A stretch of DNA of 64,000 bases from Dyadobacter sp. NIV53. Its GTDB lineage: Bacteria; Bacteroidota; Bacteroidia; Cytophagales; Spirosomataceae. The stretch spans positions 6,916,501 through 6,980,500 of the forward strand of contig NZ_CP081299.1 of assembly GCF_019711195.1 (NCBI RefSeq). The letters are read 5' to 3'. A model generated the notes under the pieces. That model searched no databases. It was not told where the DNA came from and saw nothing but the letters and a program-made list of their open reading frames with translations. Shown here piece after piece: positions 35,990-43,766 of this stretch. The first letter of the stretch is position 1; every line of letters starts with the position of its first letter. A program made the position numbers and the translations under genes.

Positions 35990-36865
35990 ATGCCAAATCA
36001 ATGGACAGGTAAGGGAAATCCTTATACAAAGCAGGAAGTAAGAGATCGTTTGCAAGCTACGTTAGATCAGGGAAAAGCAATTATTGCAGCTGGTGCAGGT
36101 ACAGGTATCAGCGCTAAATTTATAGAAAAAGGTGGCGCAGACTTAATCATCATTTACAATTCCGGCCGTTTCAGAATGGCTGGCCATGGCTCCTCCGCCG
36201 GTTTAATGGCTTATGGAGATGCTAATGCCGAAGCAATGGATATTGGTGAGTTTGAAGTTTTGCCTGTGGTGGAAGAAATACCTGTAATATGTGGCGTACA
36301 CGGTTCAGACCCACGGCGCAGAATGTGGCATCACCTGCTGAAAGTTAAAGAGATGGGTTTTTCAGGGGTGAATAATTTCCCGACACATTCTATAGTTGAC
36401 GGACATTTCCGGCAGGTTTTGGAAGAAACCGGAATGGGTTTTAGTAAAGAGGTAGAAATGATCCGTATTGCTTCCAAAATGGATTTGTTCACTATTGTTT
36501 ACGTTGCCAAACCGGAAGAAGCAAGACAAATGGCGGAGGCAGGAGCTGATGCAATTATTGCGCATGTAGGAACTACCGTCGGAGGATCTATCGGAGTTGT
36601 AGATGCAAGCTGTACTATGGAAGATGCAATGGAAAGGACACAAAAAATCATTGAAGCTGCAAGAGAAGTAAATCCGGATATATTTTTTCTGGCACACGGT
36701 GGCCCGATTAATACGCCTGACGATGTTAAAATAGTTTTGGACGGCACGGATGCACACGGATTTGTAGGTGCATCCTCGTTGGAACGTATGGGGGTTGAAA
36801 AGTCCTTAACCGATTTAACTATGACCTTTAAATCTCTTACGATCAGGGATAAATCACAGGATTAA
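35990..36865 (+). CDS. TIM-barrel protein of the phosphoenolpyruvate-hydrolase-like family
   Basis: A 291-residue TIM barrel (PF09370-type). Recognisable segments are GKAIIAAGAGTGISAKFIEKGGADLIIIYNSGRFRMAG near residue 30-65, IPVICGVHGSDP, GFSGVNNFPTHSIVDG, ADAIIAHVGTTVGGSIGV and FFLAHGGPINTPDDV. The reaction is not established despite the family name. It is probably co-transcribed with the Tm-1-like gene and closed by a terminator. Confidence 0.92.
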   Translation: MPNQWTGKGNPYTKQEVRDRLQATLDQGKAIIAAGAGTGISAKFIEKGGADLIIIYNSGRFRMAGHGSSAGLMAYGDANAEAMDIGEFEVLPVVEEIPVICGVHGSDPRRRMWHHLLKVKEMGFSGVNNFPTHSIVDGHFRQVLEETGMGFSKEVEMIRIASKMDLFTIVYVAKPEEARQMAEAGADAIIAHVGTTVGGSIGVVDASCTMEDAMERTQKIIEAAREVNPDIFFLAHGGPINTPDDVKIVLDGTDAHGFVGASSLERMGVEKSLTDLTMTFKSLTIRDKSQD

Positions 36866-37343
36866 AAGAATTTTAAAAGCACGCTTATAAATAGAAAAAG
36901 GGCTTTGGCTCTTTTTCTATTTATTTTTTAAACCAATTTGTTAAAGAACTTTAATCACAAAATTCTTCGTCGCTTCTGCAAGCATCGCTATTTTAACAAA
37001 TTTGAAATCAGTATTTAACATAAGGTTTTTAATCACGTTTGCTTTACCCTTGTCGAAACATTTTTTTCAAGTATTTCTAATGTATTCACAGCTTTGTCTT
37101 TTAAGATTGATGGTAACGGGTGTAATAAATTTATGATCTTCTGCAACATTTTTCTATTCATGTCCTCAGTCTTTCCCCATTTAACCTGAGAAATATTAAA
37201 AAAGTCATGGATCATTTCATATACTTCCATTCCTGGAAAAGCTCATTTCTGTCTAAATCATTAGAACTTACTTCAATCAGCTAAATGAATCCTGATTTTA
37301 TTCGTTTCTTCGCGCAACGGTTAAGAATTTTGAAAGCTGATTT
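36866..37343. other. 478-base intergenic region
   Basis: It contains the terminator of the TIM-barrel gene and then AT-rich sequence without a convincing gene. A 65-codon minus-strand frame (37033-37230) is present but has no recognised homology, ribosome-binding site or neighbour relationship, so it was not called. The 3' part must hold the promoter of the HipA-like gene; no exact TAnnTTTG box was seen there. Confidence 0.45.
36889..36930 (+). terminator. Rho-independent terminator after the TIM-barrel gene
   Basis: AAATAGAAAAAG at 36889-36900 pairs perfectly with CTTTTTCTATTT at 36911-36922, extending inward by GGC/GCT with one G-U pair. The right arm leads into ATTTTTTA. Both arms carry A/T tracts, so termination may work in both directions. 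Confidence 0.82.
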
Positions 37344-38138
37344 ATGAATAACAAATTACCTGAACTCCGTACAGTCAATGTAATCCGTTATGTTACTCCT
37401 CTGCGGGAAGGCGGATCATTGCCTGCAATTGCAGAGGCTGATGACGATTTTCTTTATGTTCTCAAATTTCGCGGTGCAGGACAAGGTTTAAAGGCACTCA
37501 TTGCTGAGCTGATTGGTGGTGAAATATGCAGGTTACTGGGTTTACGCATGCCGGAAATCGTTTTTGCCAATCTGGATGAAGCATTTGGCAGAACGGAAGC
37601 GGATGAAGAAATCCAGGATTTACTGAGGGCTAGTACCGGCCTTAATCTGGCCATTCATTATTTATCAGGAGCTATTACATTTGATCCGCTGGTTACTGCT
37701 GTTGATCCGAAACTAGCCTCCCAGATTGTCTGGATGGACTGTTTGCTTACCAACGTTGACCGTACTGCCCGTAATACCAATATGCTGATCTGGCACAAGG
37801 AATTGTGGCTGATTGATCACGGCGCTGCATTGTATTTCCATCATTCCTGGCAAAACTGGGAGGAACAAGCCAGGCGTCCGTTTGTTCAGGTAAAAGACCA
37901 TGTGTTACTTTCAAAAGCTTCGGAACTTGATCTGGTGGATCTGGAATTTAAGGCAATTCTGGACACAGAAGGTATTAATTCCATCGTCGGACTGATTCCT
38001 GATGAATGGTTGGTGGCGTCATCAGACGAGTCTTCGGATGAGCTCAGACAAGTTTACGCCCAATTTTTATTAACAAGGATTGCCTCTTCGGAAATCTTTT
38101 TAAAGGAAGCAAAGCATGCAAGGGAAACACTTATTTGA
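37344..38138 (+). CDS. HipA-like kinase family protein
   Basis: A 264-residue protein of the short HipA-like kinase group (PF20613-type) lacking HipA's N-subdomain-1. Visible features are an N-terminal nucleotide lobe (LYVLKFRGAGQGLKALIAELIGGEICRLLGL, with the likely ATP-binding Lys), the catalytic-loop region CLLTNVDRTARNTNM (Asp and Asn, near 135-148) and the metal-binding DHG near 158. It overlaps the DUF3037 gene by 23 bases, a recurrent pairing in many bacteria. The activity could be toxin-like or a non-toxic kinase; no HipB-like antitoxin is visible. Confidence 0.82.
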   Translation: MNNKLPELRTVNVIRYVTPLREGGSLPAIAEADDDFLYVLKFRGAGQGLKALIAELIGGEICRLLGLRMPEIVFANLDEAFGRTEADEEIQDLLRASTGLNLAIHYLSGAITFDPLVTAVDPKLASQIVWMDCLLTNVDRTARNTNMLIWHKELWLIDHGAALYFHHSWQNWEEQARRPFVQVKDHVLLSKASELDLVDLEFKAILDTEGINSIVGLIPDEWLVASSDESSDELRQVYAQFLLTRIASSEIFLKEAKHARETLI

Positions 38139-38499
38139 GTACGCCGTAATCCGCGTTGTACCAAGGGTGGAACGTGAAGAATTTATCAATGTTGGCGTTA
38201 TTCTGTATTGTCAGGGGCATAAGTTTTTAAAGGTTCTTTATCAGCTGAATGAAGAGAAAATCCATGCCTTAAGTAAAGATACGGATGTTCAGGAATTAGG
38301 AATTTATTTAAAAGCGCTTGAAAAAATTTGTATTGGAGGCAAGGAAGGTGGTACCATAGGGCAATTTCCACTGGCTTCACGTTTTCGATGGCTAACTGCA
38401 ACAAGAAGCAGTGTCGTGCAAAGCTCAAAAGTACATCCTGGTTTTTGTGCTGATCCCGGTGAAACTGTCGGACGACTATTCAATCAGCTTGTTTTGTGA
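38116..38499 (+). CDS. DUF3037 domain protein
   Basis: A 127-residue protein beginning MQGKHLFEYAVIRVVPRVEREEFINVGVILYC, the signature start of DUF3037, and continuing with FLKVLYQLNEEKI and a C-terminal RSSVVQSSKVHPGFCADP segment. Function is unknown, but it is regularly encoded beside HipA-like kinases, implying that one is substrate, partner or neutraliser of the other. The 23-base overlap implies translational coupling. Confidence 0.88.
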   Translation: MQGKHLFEYAVIRVVPRVEREEFINVGVILYCQGHKFLKVLYQLNEEKIHALSKDTDVQELGIYLKALEKICIGGKEGGTIGQFPLASRFRWLTATRSSVVQSSKVHPGFCADPGETVGRLFNQLVL

Positions 38500-38516
38500 A
38501 TTTAAAATAAAAAATC

Positions 38517-38978
38517 ATGTTAAGAAAAACACATGCTTTTATACTGGTAATGTTATCATTCACGTGGTCCTTTACTGCATGCCGGCAAACCGCAAGCGAT
38601 CCGAAAGATGCTTCGGAAAAACTAACTGCTACATCGAACTGGATGATTGACGAGATTATTGTGAACGATGCGGTAACCTTTAAAAACGGAAAAATGATCA
38701 AACAGTTTGGTGGTGTTGATTTTGATAGATACATGGAAACAGTGCGTTTTAAAGCCAATGGAGAATTTGAAGGACATTTTGCTGGTGATGACAAACCGTT
38801 GGTTCTTTACTGGAAATTGAATGAAAAAGATATTACCATTGCGGCAGCTGATACCAAAGGAGGCGCCTGGACAATTATTCCCAGGGATGTTACTGACGAT
38901 TCATTCATAATGAAAACGCAAAGTACAGCATATGATTATCCCAGGATGACAAAAATTGAACTAAGCTTTAAGCGTTAA
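38517..38978 (+). CDS. Lipocalin-like lipoprotein
   Basis: A 153-residue lipoprotein: a signal sequence ending in lipobox SFTAC, with Cys 22. The mature part is a small beta-rich domain (NWMIDEIIVNDAVTF, METVRFKANGEFEGHF, LVLYWKLNEKDITI, WTIIPRDV) typical of lipocalin-like proteins that Bacteroidota carry in numbers. It is probably in the inner or outer membrane facing the periplasm. No specific role; 17 bases after the DUF3037 gene. Confidence 0.78.
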   Translation: MLRKTHAFILVMLSFTWSFTACRQTASDPKDASEKLTATSNWMIDEIIVNDAVTFKNGKMIKQFGGVDFDRYMETVRFKANGEFEGHFAGDDKPLVLYWKLNEKDITIAAADTKGGAWTIIPRDVTDDSFIMKTQSTAYDYPRMTKIELSFKR

Positions 38979-39007
38979 CATTTCAACTTACTTTTATCTC
39001 AAACACC

Positions 39008-39586
39008 ATGACGAAACTAGAAGATGCTTTTATCTATTTTGACGAGTACAACAAGCAAGCTCCTGAGCACATAACCTGGAACGGAGAAGTTTATCCATCG
39101 GAGTATTTTTACGCATTAAAATTATATGAATGGGTAAAAAAGCTGGATGCCAATGCGGGTGAATGCTTGCTTCTTGCATCCAGAAGCCAGCATATTGGCA
39201 GGTGGGAAATAGCAAGGAGTTCCTATCCTGAAGGACGGGTAGGTTATTTAAAATGGAGAAGTGACCTTTCTAAATTTCATGCTCAGAAAGCAGCAGAAAT
39301 ATTACAAACTGTTGGATACGGCCAGTCAGATATAGATCGTGTTAAAGAAATAATACAAAAACAAAAGCTGAAAGCGGACCAGGAAGTGCAAACCATGGAA
39401 AATGCACTTTGCCTGGTATTTCTCGAATTTCAATATGACGATCTTATCTCAAAGCTATCAGAAGAAAAGATGATTGATGTTTTAAGAAAAACCTGGAACA
39501 AAATGAGTGAACCAGGAAGAAACGCAGCTTTATCGATGCAGTATAGTGATAATGGTAAGGCGTTGTTAAGCAAAGCACTAGGATAA
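39008..39586 (+). CDS. DUF4202 family protein
   Basis: A 192-residue cytoplasmic protein. It starts TKLEDAFIYFDEYNKQAPEH and has the family pattern LYEWVKKLDANAGECLLLASRSQHIGRWEIARSSYPEGRVGYLKWR, QTMENALCLVFLEFQYDDL and a C-terminal helix. The His/Arg/Asp arrangement (SRSQHIGRW, DALCLVFLE-like) resembles HD-domain helical folds, but an enzymatic role is not established. It overlaps the 3' end of the convergent GNAT gene by 9 bases. Confidence 0.9.
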   Translation: MTKLEDAFIYFDEYNKQAPEHITWNGEVYPSEYFYALKLYEWVKKLDANAGECLLLASRSQHIGRWEIARSSYPEGRVGYLKWRSDLSKFHAQKAAEILQTVGYGQSDIDRVKEIIQKQKLKADQEVQTMENALCLVFLEFQYDDLISKLSEEKMIDVLRKTWNKMSEPGRNAALSMQYSDNGKALLSKALG

Positions 39587-40093
39587 TTCTTTTTTTAGAA
39601 GCCAGTCTGTTTGGCGATCATCACCGAGCATAAAAATATGTTCGCTGAATCTTTCAAAACCCCACTTTTTGTAAAATGAAAGTGCATTTGAATTGTGTTC
39701 CCAAACCCCAAGCCATATCGTTTTCGCTCCCAGGTCCACAGCCGCTTCCAATCCTTTTTTCATTAGAATATTTCCTATACCCTGTCCGATTCTTTCTTTG
39801 TCGACATATATCCTGCATATTTCAACAGTTTTTTGAGCAATATCTTCCAAAGGATTTTGTACTGGCAATAACTTGATATATCCTGCAATTGTGTTATTAT
39901 CTAATGCAATGTAAAAGATATTTTCAGGGCTTTTAACTTCGGCAGCAAGAGCATCTTCCGAAAATACAGTCATGAATTTGTCCATATTTTCTTTCGTATT
40001 CTGATCCGCAAAACTATCATGAAATGATTTTCTGCTGAATCTGGCAATATTTTGTGCGTCAGCAACTGTTGCTTTTCTAATCTCTAATGGCAT
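39578..40093 (-). CDS. GNAT family N-acetyltransferase
   Basis: A 171-residue acetyltransferase with the canonical GNAT core: EICRIYVDKERIGQGIGNILM, the acetyl-CoA pyrophosphate-binding motif RIGQGIG near residue 108, followed by AVDLGAKTIWLGVWEHNSNALSFYKKWGF. It transfers acetyl from acetyl-CoA to an unknown amine. The gene ends in a 9-base overlap with the DUF4202 gene. Confidence 0.92.
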   Translation of the reverse strand: MPLEIRKATVADAQNIARFSRKSFHDSFADQNTKENMDKFMTVFSEDALAAEVKSPENIFYIALDNNTIAGYIKLLPVQNPLEDIAQKTVEICRIYVDKERIGQGIGNILMKKGLEAAVDLGAKTIWLGVWEHNSNALSFYKKWGFERFSEHIFMLGDDRQTDWLLKKELS

Positions 40094-40648
40094 AAATTAT
40101 TGTTTTTTATTTGAAAGACATAAGCAAATTCCGTCTGTTCTTATGTCAAAGGTATCAATTTGTATGTTTTGTAAATATAGCATCGTGAGCAAATATTTGA
40201 TCCATTGTGCACCCTGGCCTAATCAAAAAGCGTTGTACACATAGCTACGACCCATATGCGAGAAAAATATTAAATCAGTAGAATTAATTTCAAATGCAAA
40301 CTTTGAATTGTAGTATTTTTTTTGTGATATTGCACCTACTATCTAAATTGTAAATAATCATTAAATACATAGAATCTTATAAGTTTAATATAGGATTTTT
40401 ATTATATTTAAGCCGAATTAGTTCTCTTATAAATACTCGAATGATTAGTGAAGCGATTTTTTATGATTAAATACTGATTAAAAATTTAAGACTTGAACTG
40501 AAATTTTCAAAATAATACAAGAATGTTTTCTACAAAAAAACAAATATTTTAATCCGTGTAGAATCTTGTATTTGGCATAAAAAAAATGGAGCAAACCTCT
40601 TCATTGAAGATTTAGGATTAACAAAGAAAGACAAATTATTAAAATCAT
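40094..40648. other. 555-base AT-rich intergenic region upstream of the polysaccharide locus
   Basis: This is the longest gap in the window and separates the GNAT gene from the receiver that opens the polysaccharide locus. No reading frame or strong hairpin was recognised. A near-palindrome TCTTCATTGAAGA lies at about 40598-40610, about 40 bases upstream of the receiver ATG, and could be an operator. Its length suits a regulated promoter region, but no exact consensus promoter was identified. Confidence 0.45.
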
Positions 40649-41059
40649 ATGGCTGATACGTTGTTCAATACGAACGAAAAAAGAAATTTATTGATCATAG
40701 ACGATGAACCAAGCATTTGTAAAATACTGGAACATTTTCTTAAAAAGGATTTCAATGTAAATATCAAGCACGACGGTTCGGAAGGGATGTTGTGGCTGGA
40801 AGCTGGCAATGAGACAGATCTGATCATCGCAGATCTCCACATGCCTAATCTGAGTGGTAAAGAATTTCTTAAAGTTACCAAGGCAAGTAATCTGTATGCT
40901 GATATTCCGGTAATTATCCTTTCAGGATCTGATGAAAGCAGTGAGCGAATCCAGTGCTTAAATCTCGGCGCCGACGATTTTATGGTCAAACCATTTAATC
41001 CCATGGAAGTACATGCAAAAATCAATGCCATATTGCGCCGCAGCAAACGATACTCTTAA
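40649..41059 (+). CDS. Single-domain response regulator of the polysaccharide locus
   Basis: A 136-residue receiver with complete chemistry: acidic pocket D18/D19, phospho-acceptor D62 (LIIADLHMP), S92 and K114 (FMVKPF). No output domain follows, so it must act through another protein. It lies 11 bases upstream of a sugar transferase that itself carries a degenerate receiver, suggesting a receiver-receiver interaction. The large hybrid kinase about 10 kb downstream, or another kinase, may be its phosphodonor. Confidence 0.92.
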   Translation: MADTLFNTNEKRNLLIIDDEPSICKILEHFLKKDFNVNIKHDGSEGMLWLEAGNETDLIIADLHMPNLSGKEFLKVTKASNLYADIPVIILSGSDESSERIQCLNLGADDFMVKPFNPMEVHAKINAILRRSKRYS

Positions 41060-41070
41060 TTACTATTATA

Positions 41071-42282
41071 ATGGAATTGACTGGTACATCCGTTGAAATG
41101 GCCATTGAATCAAAATCGCAGATAACCCTTTTCAGGGTTTTTTATCTGAGTAAGGATTTTGCCCAATATTTATGGTTTGCCGAGCAGTATGGTAATTTTC
41201 TGCAGGTGGAATATTTTGATAACAGCGATGGAATTCTGAGTGCGCTGGAAGAATTTCCGGCTGATGTAGTCATTGCGCATGTAGATTGCGGCGGCTGGGA
41301 ATTACTGGAAAGGATTCGTGGCAGCGTGAGCCTTGGTAATATACCGTATATTCTTATGGCTGAATCCCTGAACGACGACGTTATTCAGAACGCTCGTCTC
41401 AAACGGGCCGATGACATTTTTTCAGTTCGCTTCGATTCCGGTGACCTTTTAACACGGCTTCGCTATTTTAAGAAAAGACAGTGGTATGTTGCAAGTAAAG
41501 CTTCGGAAAAAATTGGTTTGAGGCAAAGCCAGACCCCATTTTGGAAACGGGCCATTGATATCTTCACTACTGGAATGGCATTGTTGTGCTTAATGCCGGT
41601 TTTAGCCATTGTTGCCTTGCTGATCAAACTGGATTCTAAAGGTCCTGTTTTTTATAAATCAAAAAGGGTAGGGAGCGGATACAAAATATTTGATCTGTAT
41701 AAATTCCGTACTATGCGTACCGATGCAGATCAGATGATAAGGAAAATGGCAGCACTCAGCATGTACAACAAAGGAACTGAGCCAACGCAACAGGTTGAGA
41801 GCGAAGGTCTTTGTGATGAATGTAAAGCAGGAAACCAATGTAAAAGCTTGCTGTTTCTGGATGGAAAGGAAATTTGTGAAAAACTGTATCACTTTCAGAA
41901 AGACCAGAAAGCTGCTTTTATGAAGTTTCAGAATGATCCACGTGTAACCAAGTTTGGTGCGTTCCTTAGAAATTCCAGTCTGGATGAATTACCACAGCTC
42001 CTCAATATTATCAAAGGAGATATGTCTCTTGTTGGCAACCGTCCTTTGCCATTATACGAAGCTGAAAAAATGACTACTGACGATAAAATCTTACGCTTTG
42101 CCGGACCGGCCGGATTAACAGGATTATGGCAGGTTACGAAAAGAGGAAAGGGGAAAGCCGATATGTCGGAGGAAGAACGTGCGCAGCTGGATGTAACCTA
42201 CGCAAAGGAATTTTCTTTTATGATGGATTTGAAAATTATCCTGAAAACATTCCCTGCATTGTTGCAATCTGAAAATGTTTAA
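41071..42282 (+). CDS. Priming sugar-phosphate transferase with N-terminal pseudo-receiver
   Basis: A 403-residue membrane protein. Residues about 18-135 fold like a receiver but lack the active-site residues: the phospho-acceptor position is H70/A69 (VIAHVDCGG), the Ser/Thr position is M96 and the Lys position V119/R120. One hydrophobic segment (160-187) leads to the polyisoprenyl-phosphate hexose-1-phosphate transferase domain (GPVFYKSKRVGSG, YKFRTMRTDAD, SLDELPQLLNI, GDMSLVGNRPLP, LRFAGPAGLTGLWQV). An insert carries C248, C251, C257 and C269. The enzyme should load the first sugar on undecaprenyl phosphate at the inner membrane. Confidence 0.9.
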   Translation: MELTGTSVEMAIESKSQITLFRVFYLSKDFAQYLWFAEQYGNFLQVEYFDNSDGILSALEEFPADVVIAHVDCGGWELLERIRGSVSLGNIPYILMAESLNDDVIQNARLKRADDIFSVRFDSGDLLTRLRYFKKRQWYVASKASEKIGLRQSQTPFWKRAIDIFTTGMALLCLMPVLAIVALLIKLDSKGPVFYKSKRVGSGYKIFDLYKFRTMRTDADQMIRKMAALSMYNKGTEPTQQVESEGLCDECKAGNQCKSLLFLDGKEICEKLYHFQKDQKAAFMKFQNDPRVTKFGAFLRNSSLDELPQLLNIIKGDMSLVGNRPLPLYEAEKMTTDDKILRFAGPAGLTGLWQVTKRGKGKADMSEEERAQLDVTYAKEFSFMMDLKIILKTFPALLQSENV

Positions 42283-42366
42283 TACGGTTCCGAACTATTT
42301 AATGATCTGAAAAGCTGGTTTGCCGGACAAGAGTTCGTAATTGACCTAAACTTTAATTTGACAATG

Positions 42367-42984
42367 TCAATAGGTTTTAATCCATTGTTTTTGGTTCTCG
42401 TCATACTTTTTGATGATTCGCGATGGATTTCCAACTGCAACAGAATACGGAGGAACATCCTTGGTTACAACGGTACCAGCCGCAATTACGGAATGTTTGC
42501 CAATGGTAACACCAGCCGTTACAACAACATTAGCACCAATCCAGCAATCGTCTTCAATAGTGATAGATGCAACAGTAACACCTTGTTTGTGAATTGGTTG
42601 GTAAATATCGGTATAATTATGATTAAGGCCGCTTGCAACGATATTCTGTGCAAAAATTACATTATCACCAATTTTAACAGGACCAATAATTACGTTACTC
42701 ATTCCTACAAGAGAGTTTTCTCCTATTACTACATCCCCCACACCATTGTTAATCGTACTGAAATCTTCAATCACAGAATTGTTTCCGATTGAAAAATGAT
42801 TGAACGGAACTACATCCATTCTTACCCAGCGGCGGATAATTACGTTCCGGCCTTTGTGATGATAAAATGGATTTAAAAATATCCTGACCCAAAGCCGAGG
42901 GCGTGCCTGGTTGGTAGGAATAAGCATCCAGTGAAAAAGTTTTTTTAATCGTGCATTATTACGAATGTAACCGGATACTGACAT
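42367..42984 (-). CDS. Hexapeptide-repeat acyltransferase (LbH, CatB-like)
   Basis: A 205-residue left-handed beta-helix acyltransferase. Several hexapeptide-type turns (INNGVGDVVIGENSLVGMSNVIIGPVKIG, TIEDDCWIGANVVVTAGVTIGKHSVIAAGTVVTKDVPPYSVAVGNPSRII) and the typical PPYSVAVGNPSRII end are visible. It should O-acetylate a sugar using acetyl-CoA, probably a substituent of the exopolysaccharide. It is read opposite to its neighbours and is divergent from the TolC-like gene. Confidence 0.92.
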   Translation of the reverse strand: MSVSGYIRNNARLKKLFHWMLIPTNQARPRLWVRIFLNPFYHHKGRNVIIRRWVRMDVVPFNHFSIGNNSVIEDFSTINNGVGDVVIGENSLVGMSNVIIGPVKIGDNVIFAQNIVASGLNHNYTDIYQPIHKQGVTVASITIEDDCWIGANVVVTAGVTIGKHSVIAAGTVVTKDVPPYSVAVGNPSRIIKKYDENQKQWIKTY

Positions 42985-43054
42985 TAGAAGTAGTTTTTAA
43001 GCGTTGAGATATAATTGTAATGAACATAATAAGTACATTGCTAATCTTATAAAA

Positions 43055-43062
43055 CAAAAGTA
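43055..43062 (-). promoter_or_regulatory. Candidate -7 box for the hexapeptide acyltransferase
   Basis: The minus strand reads TACTTTTG, an exact TAnnTTTG, 71 bases upstream of the acyltransferase ATG in the divergent gap with the TolC-like gene. No -33 element was recognised. Confidence 0.33.
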
Positions 43063-43091
43063 GGTTTTAATAATATATTTTTTCTAAATAA

Positions 43092-43766
43092 ATGCAGATG
43101 AAATACGCAGTGTTTTTGGTTTTCCTGTTTTTTTCAATTCATGCTACACAAGCTCAGGAGTCACTGAGCAAGGATATTTCGTATGCATACCTGGAAAAAC
43201 TGATCGCAGTTTGTAAGACCAATTATCCCAAAGTGAAAATGTATGAAGCCAGGGTAAACGTGGCAGAGAATGGTGTAAAAAAGGCTAAACTGTCTTATTT
43301 TGACATATTCTCGCTTTCTTATTTATACAGTCCCAGTAACAACACTGCAACCGTTTCTGATAAATTTTTGGGAGGTTATCAGTTTGGTTTCTTTGCTAAT
43401 ATCGGTTCCATATTACAGAAGCCTAATTTGATAAAACAGGCCAAAGGAGAATTTGCTGCTGCACAATATGATAAGGAAGCTTATGACCTGAACATGGAGG
43501 CAGAAGTAAAAAAACGCTATTTTATTTATATACAAAAAGTTGTATCCCTTCGTGTACGTTCAGGATCATTGCTGGATGTAGAAAGTATGCTTGCCAATGT
43601 AAGGCACCGTTTTGAAAAAGGAGAGGAGACACTTGAAAATTATAATAAGTTACTAATTATGTTATCTGACCATCAACAGAACATAATTAATGCAGAAAGT
43701 GAGATGCTGGTTGCAAAGAGTAGCCTGGAAGAATTATTGGGACAAAAATTAGAAGATATAAAATGA
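43092..43766 (+). CDS. Half-length TolC-like outer-membrane protein
   Basis: A 224-residue exported protein with a signal peptide (ending ATQAQ). The mature part is a coiled-coil/beta unit of the TolC type: LEKLIAVCKTNYPKVKMYEARVNVAENGVKKAKLSYF, a short beta segment (FSLSYLYSPSNN, GYQFGFFANIGSI) and a long helix with KKRYFIYIQKVVSLRVRSG and LLGQKLEDI. Full TolC has two such repeats in about 430-490 residues; only one is present, so a homo-oligomer of more subunits would be needed. It overlaps the Wzc-like gene by 4 bases (ATGA), suggesting it is the outer-membrane part of polymer export. Confidence 0.8.
   Translation: MQMKYAVFLVFLFFSIHATQAQESLSKDISYAYLEKLIAVCKTNYPKVKMYEARVNVAENGVKKAKLSYFDIFSLSYLYSPSNNTATVSDKFLGGYQFGFFANIGSILQKPNLIKQAKGEFAAAQYDKEAYDLNMEAEVKKRYFIYIQKVVSLRVRSGSLLDVESMLANVRHRFEKGEETLENYNKLLIMLSDHQQNIINAESEMLVAKSSLEELLGQKLEDIK

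Noticed and set aside
37033..37230. A 65-codon minus-strand frame downstream of the TIM-barrel gene
   Set aside because: No recognised family, no ribosome-binding site, an ordinary AT-rich composition and no neighbour relation. It cannot be separated from chance.
40094..40648. A gene or regulatory RNA in the 555-base gap
   Set aside because: No reading frame, no strong structured RNA and no known riboswitch motif were recognised.
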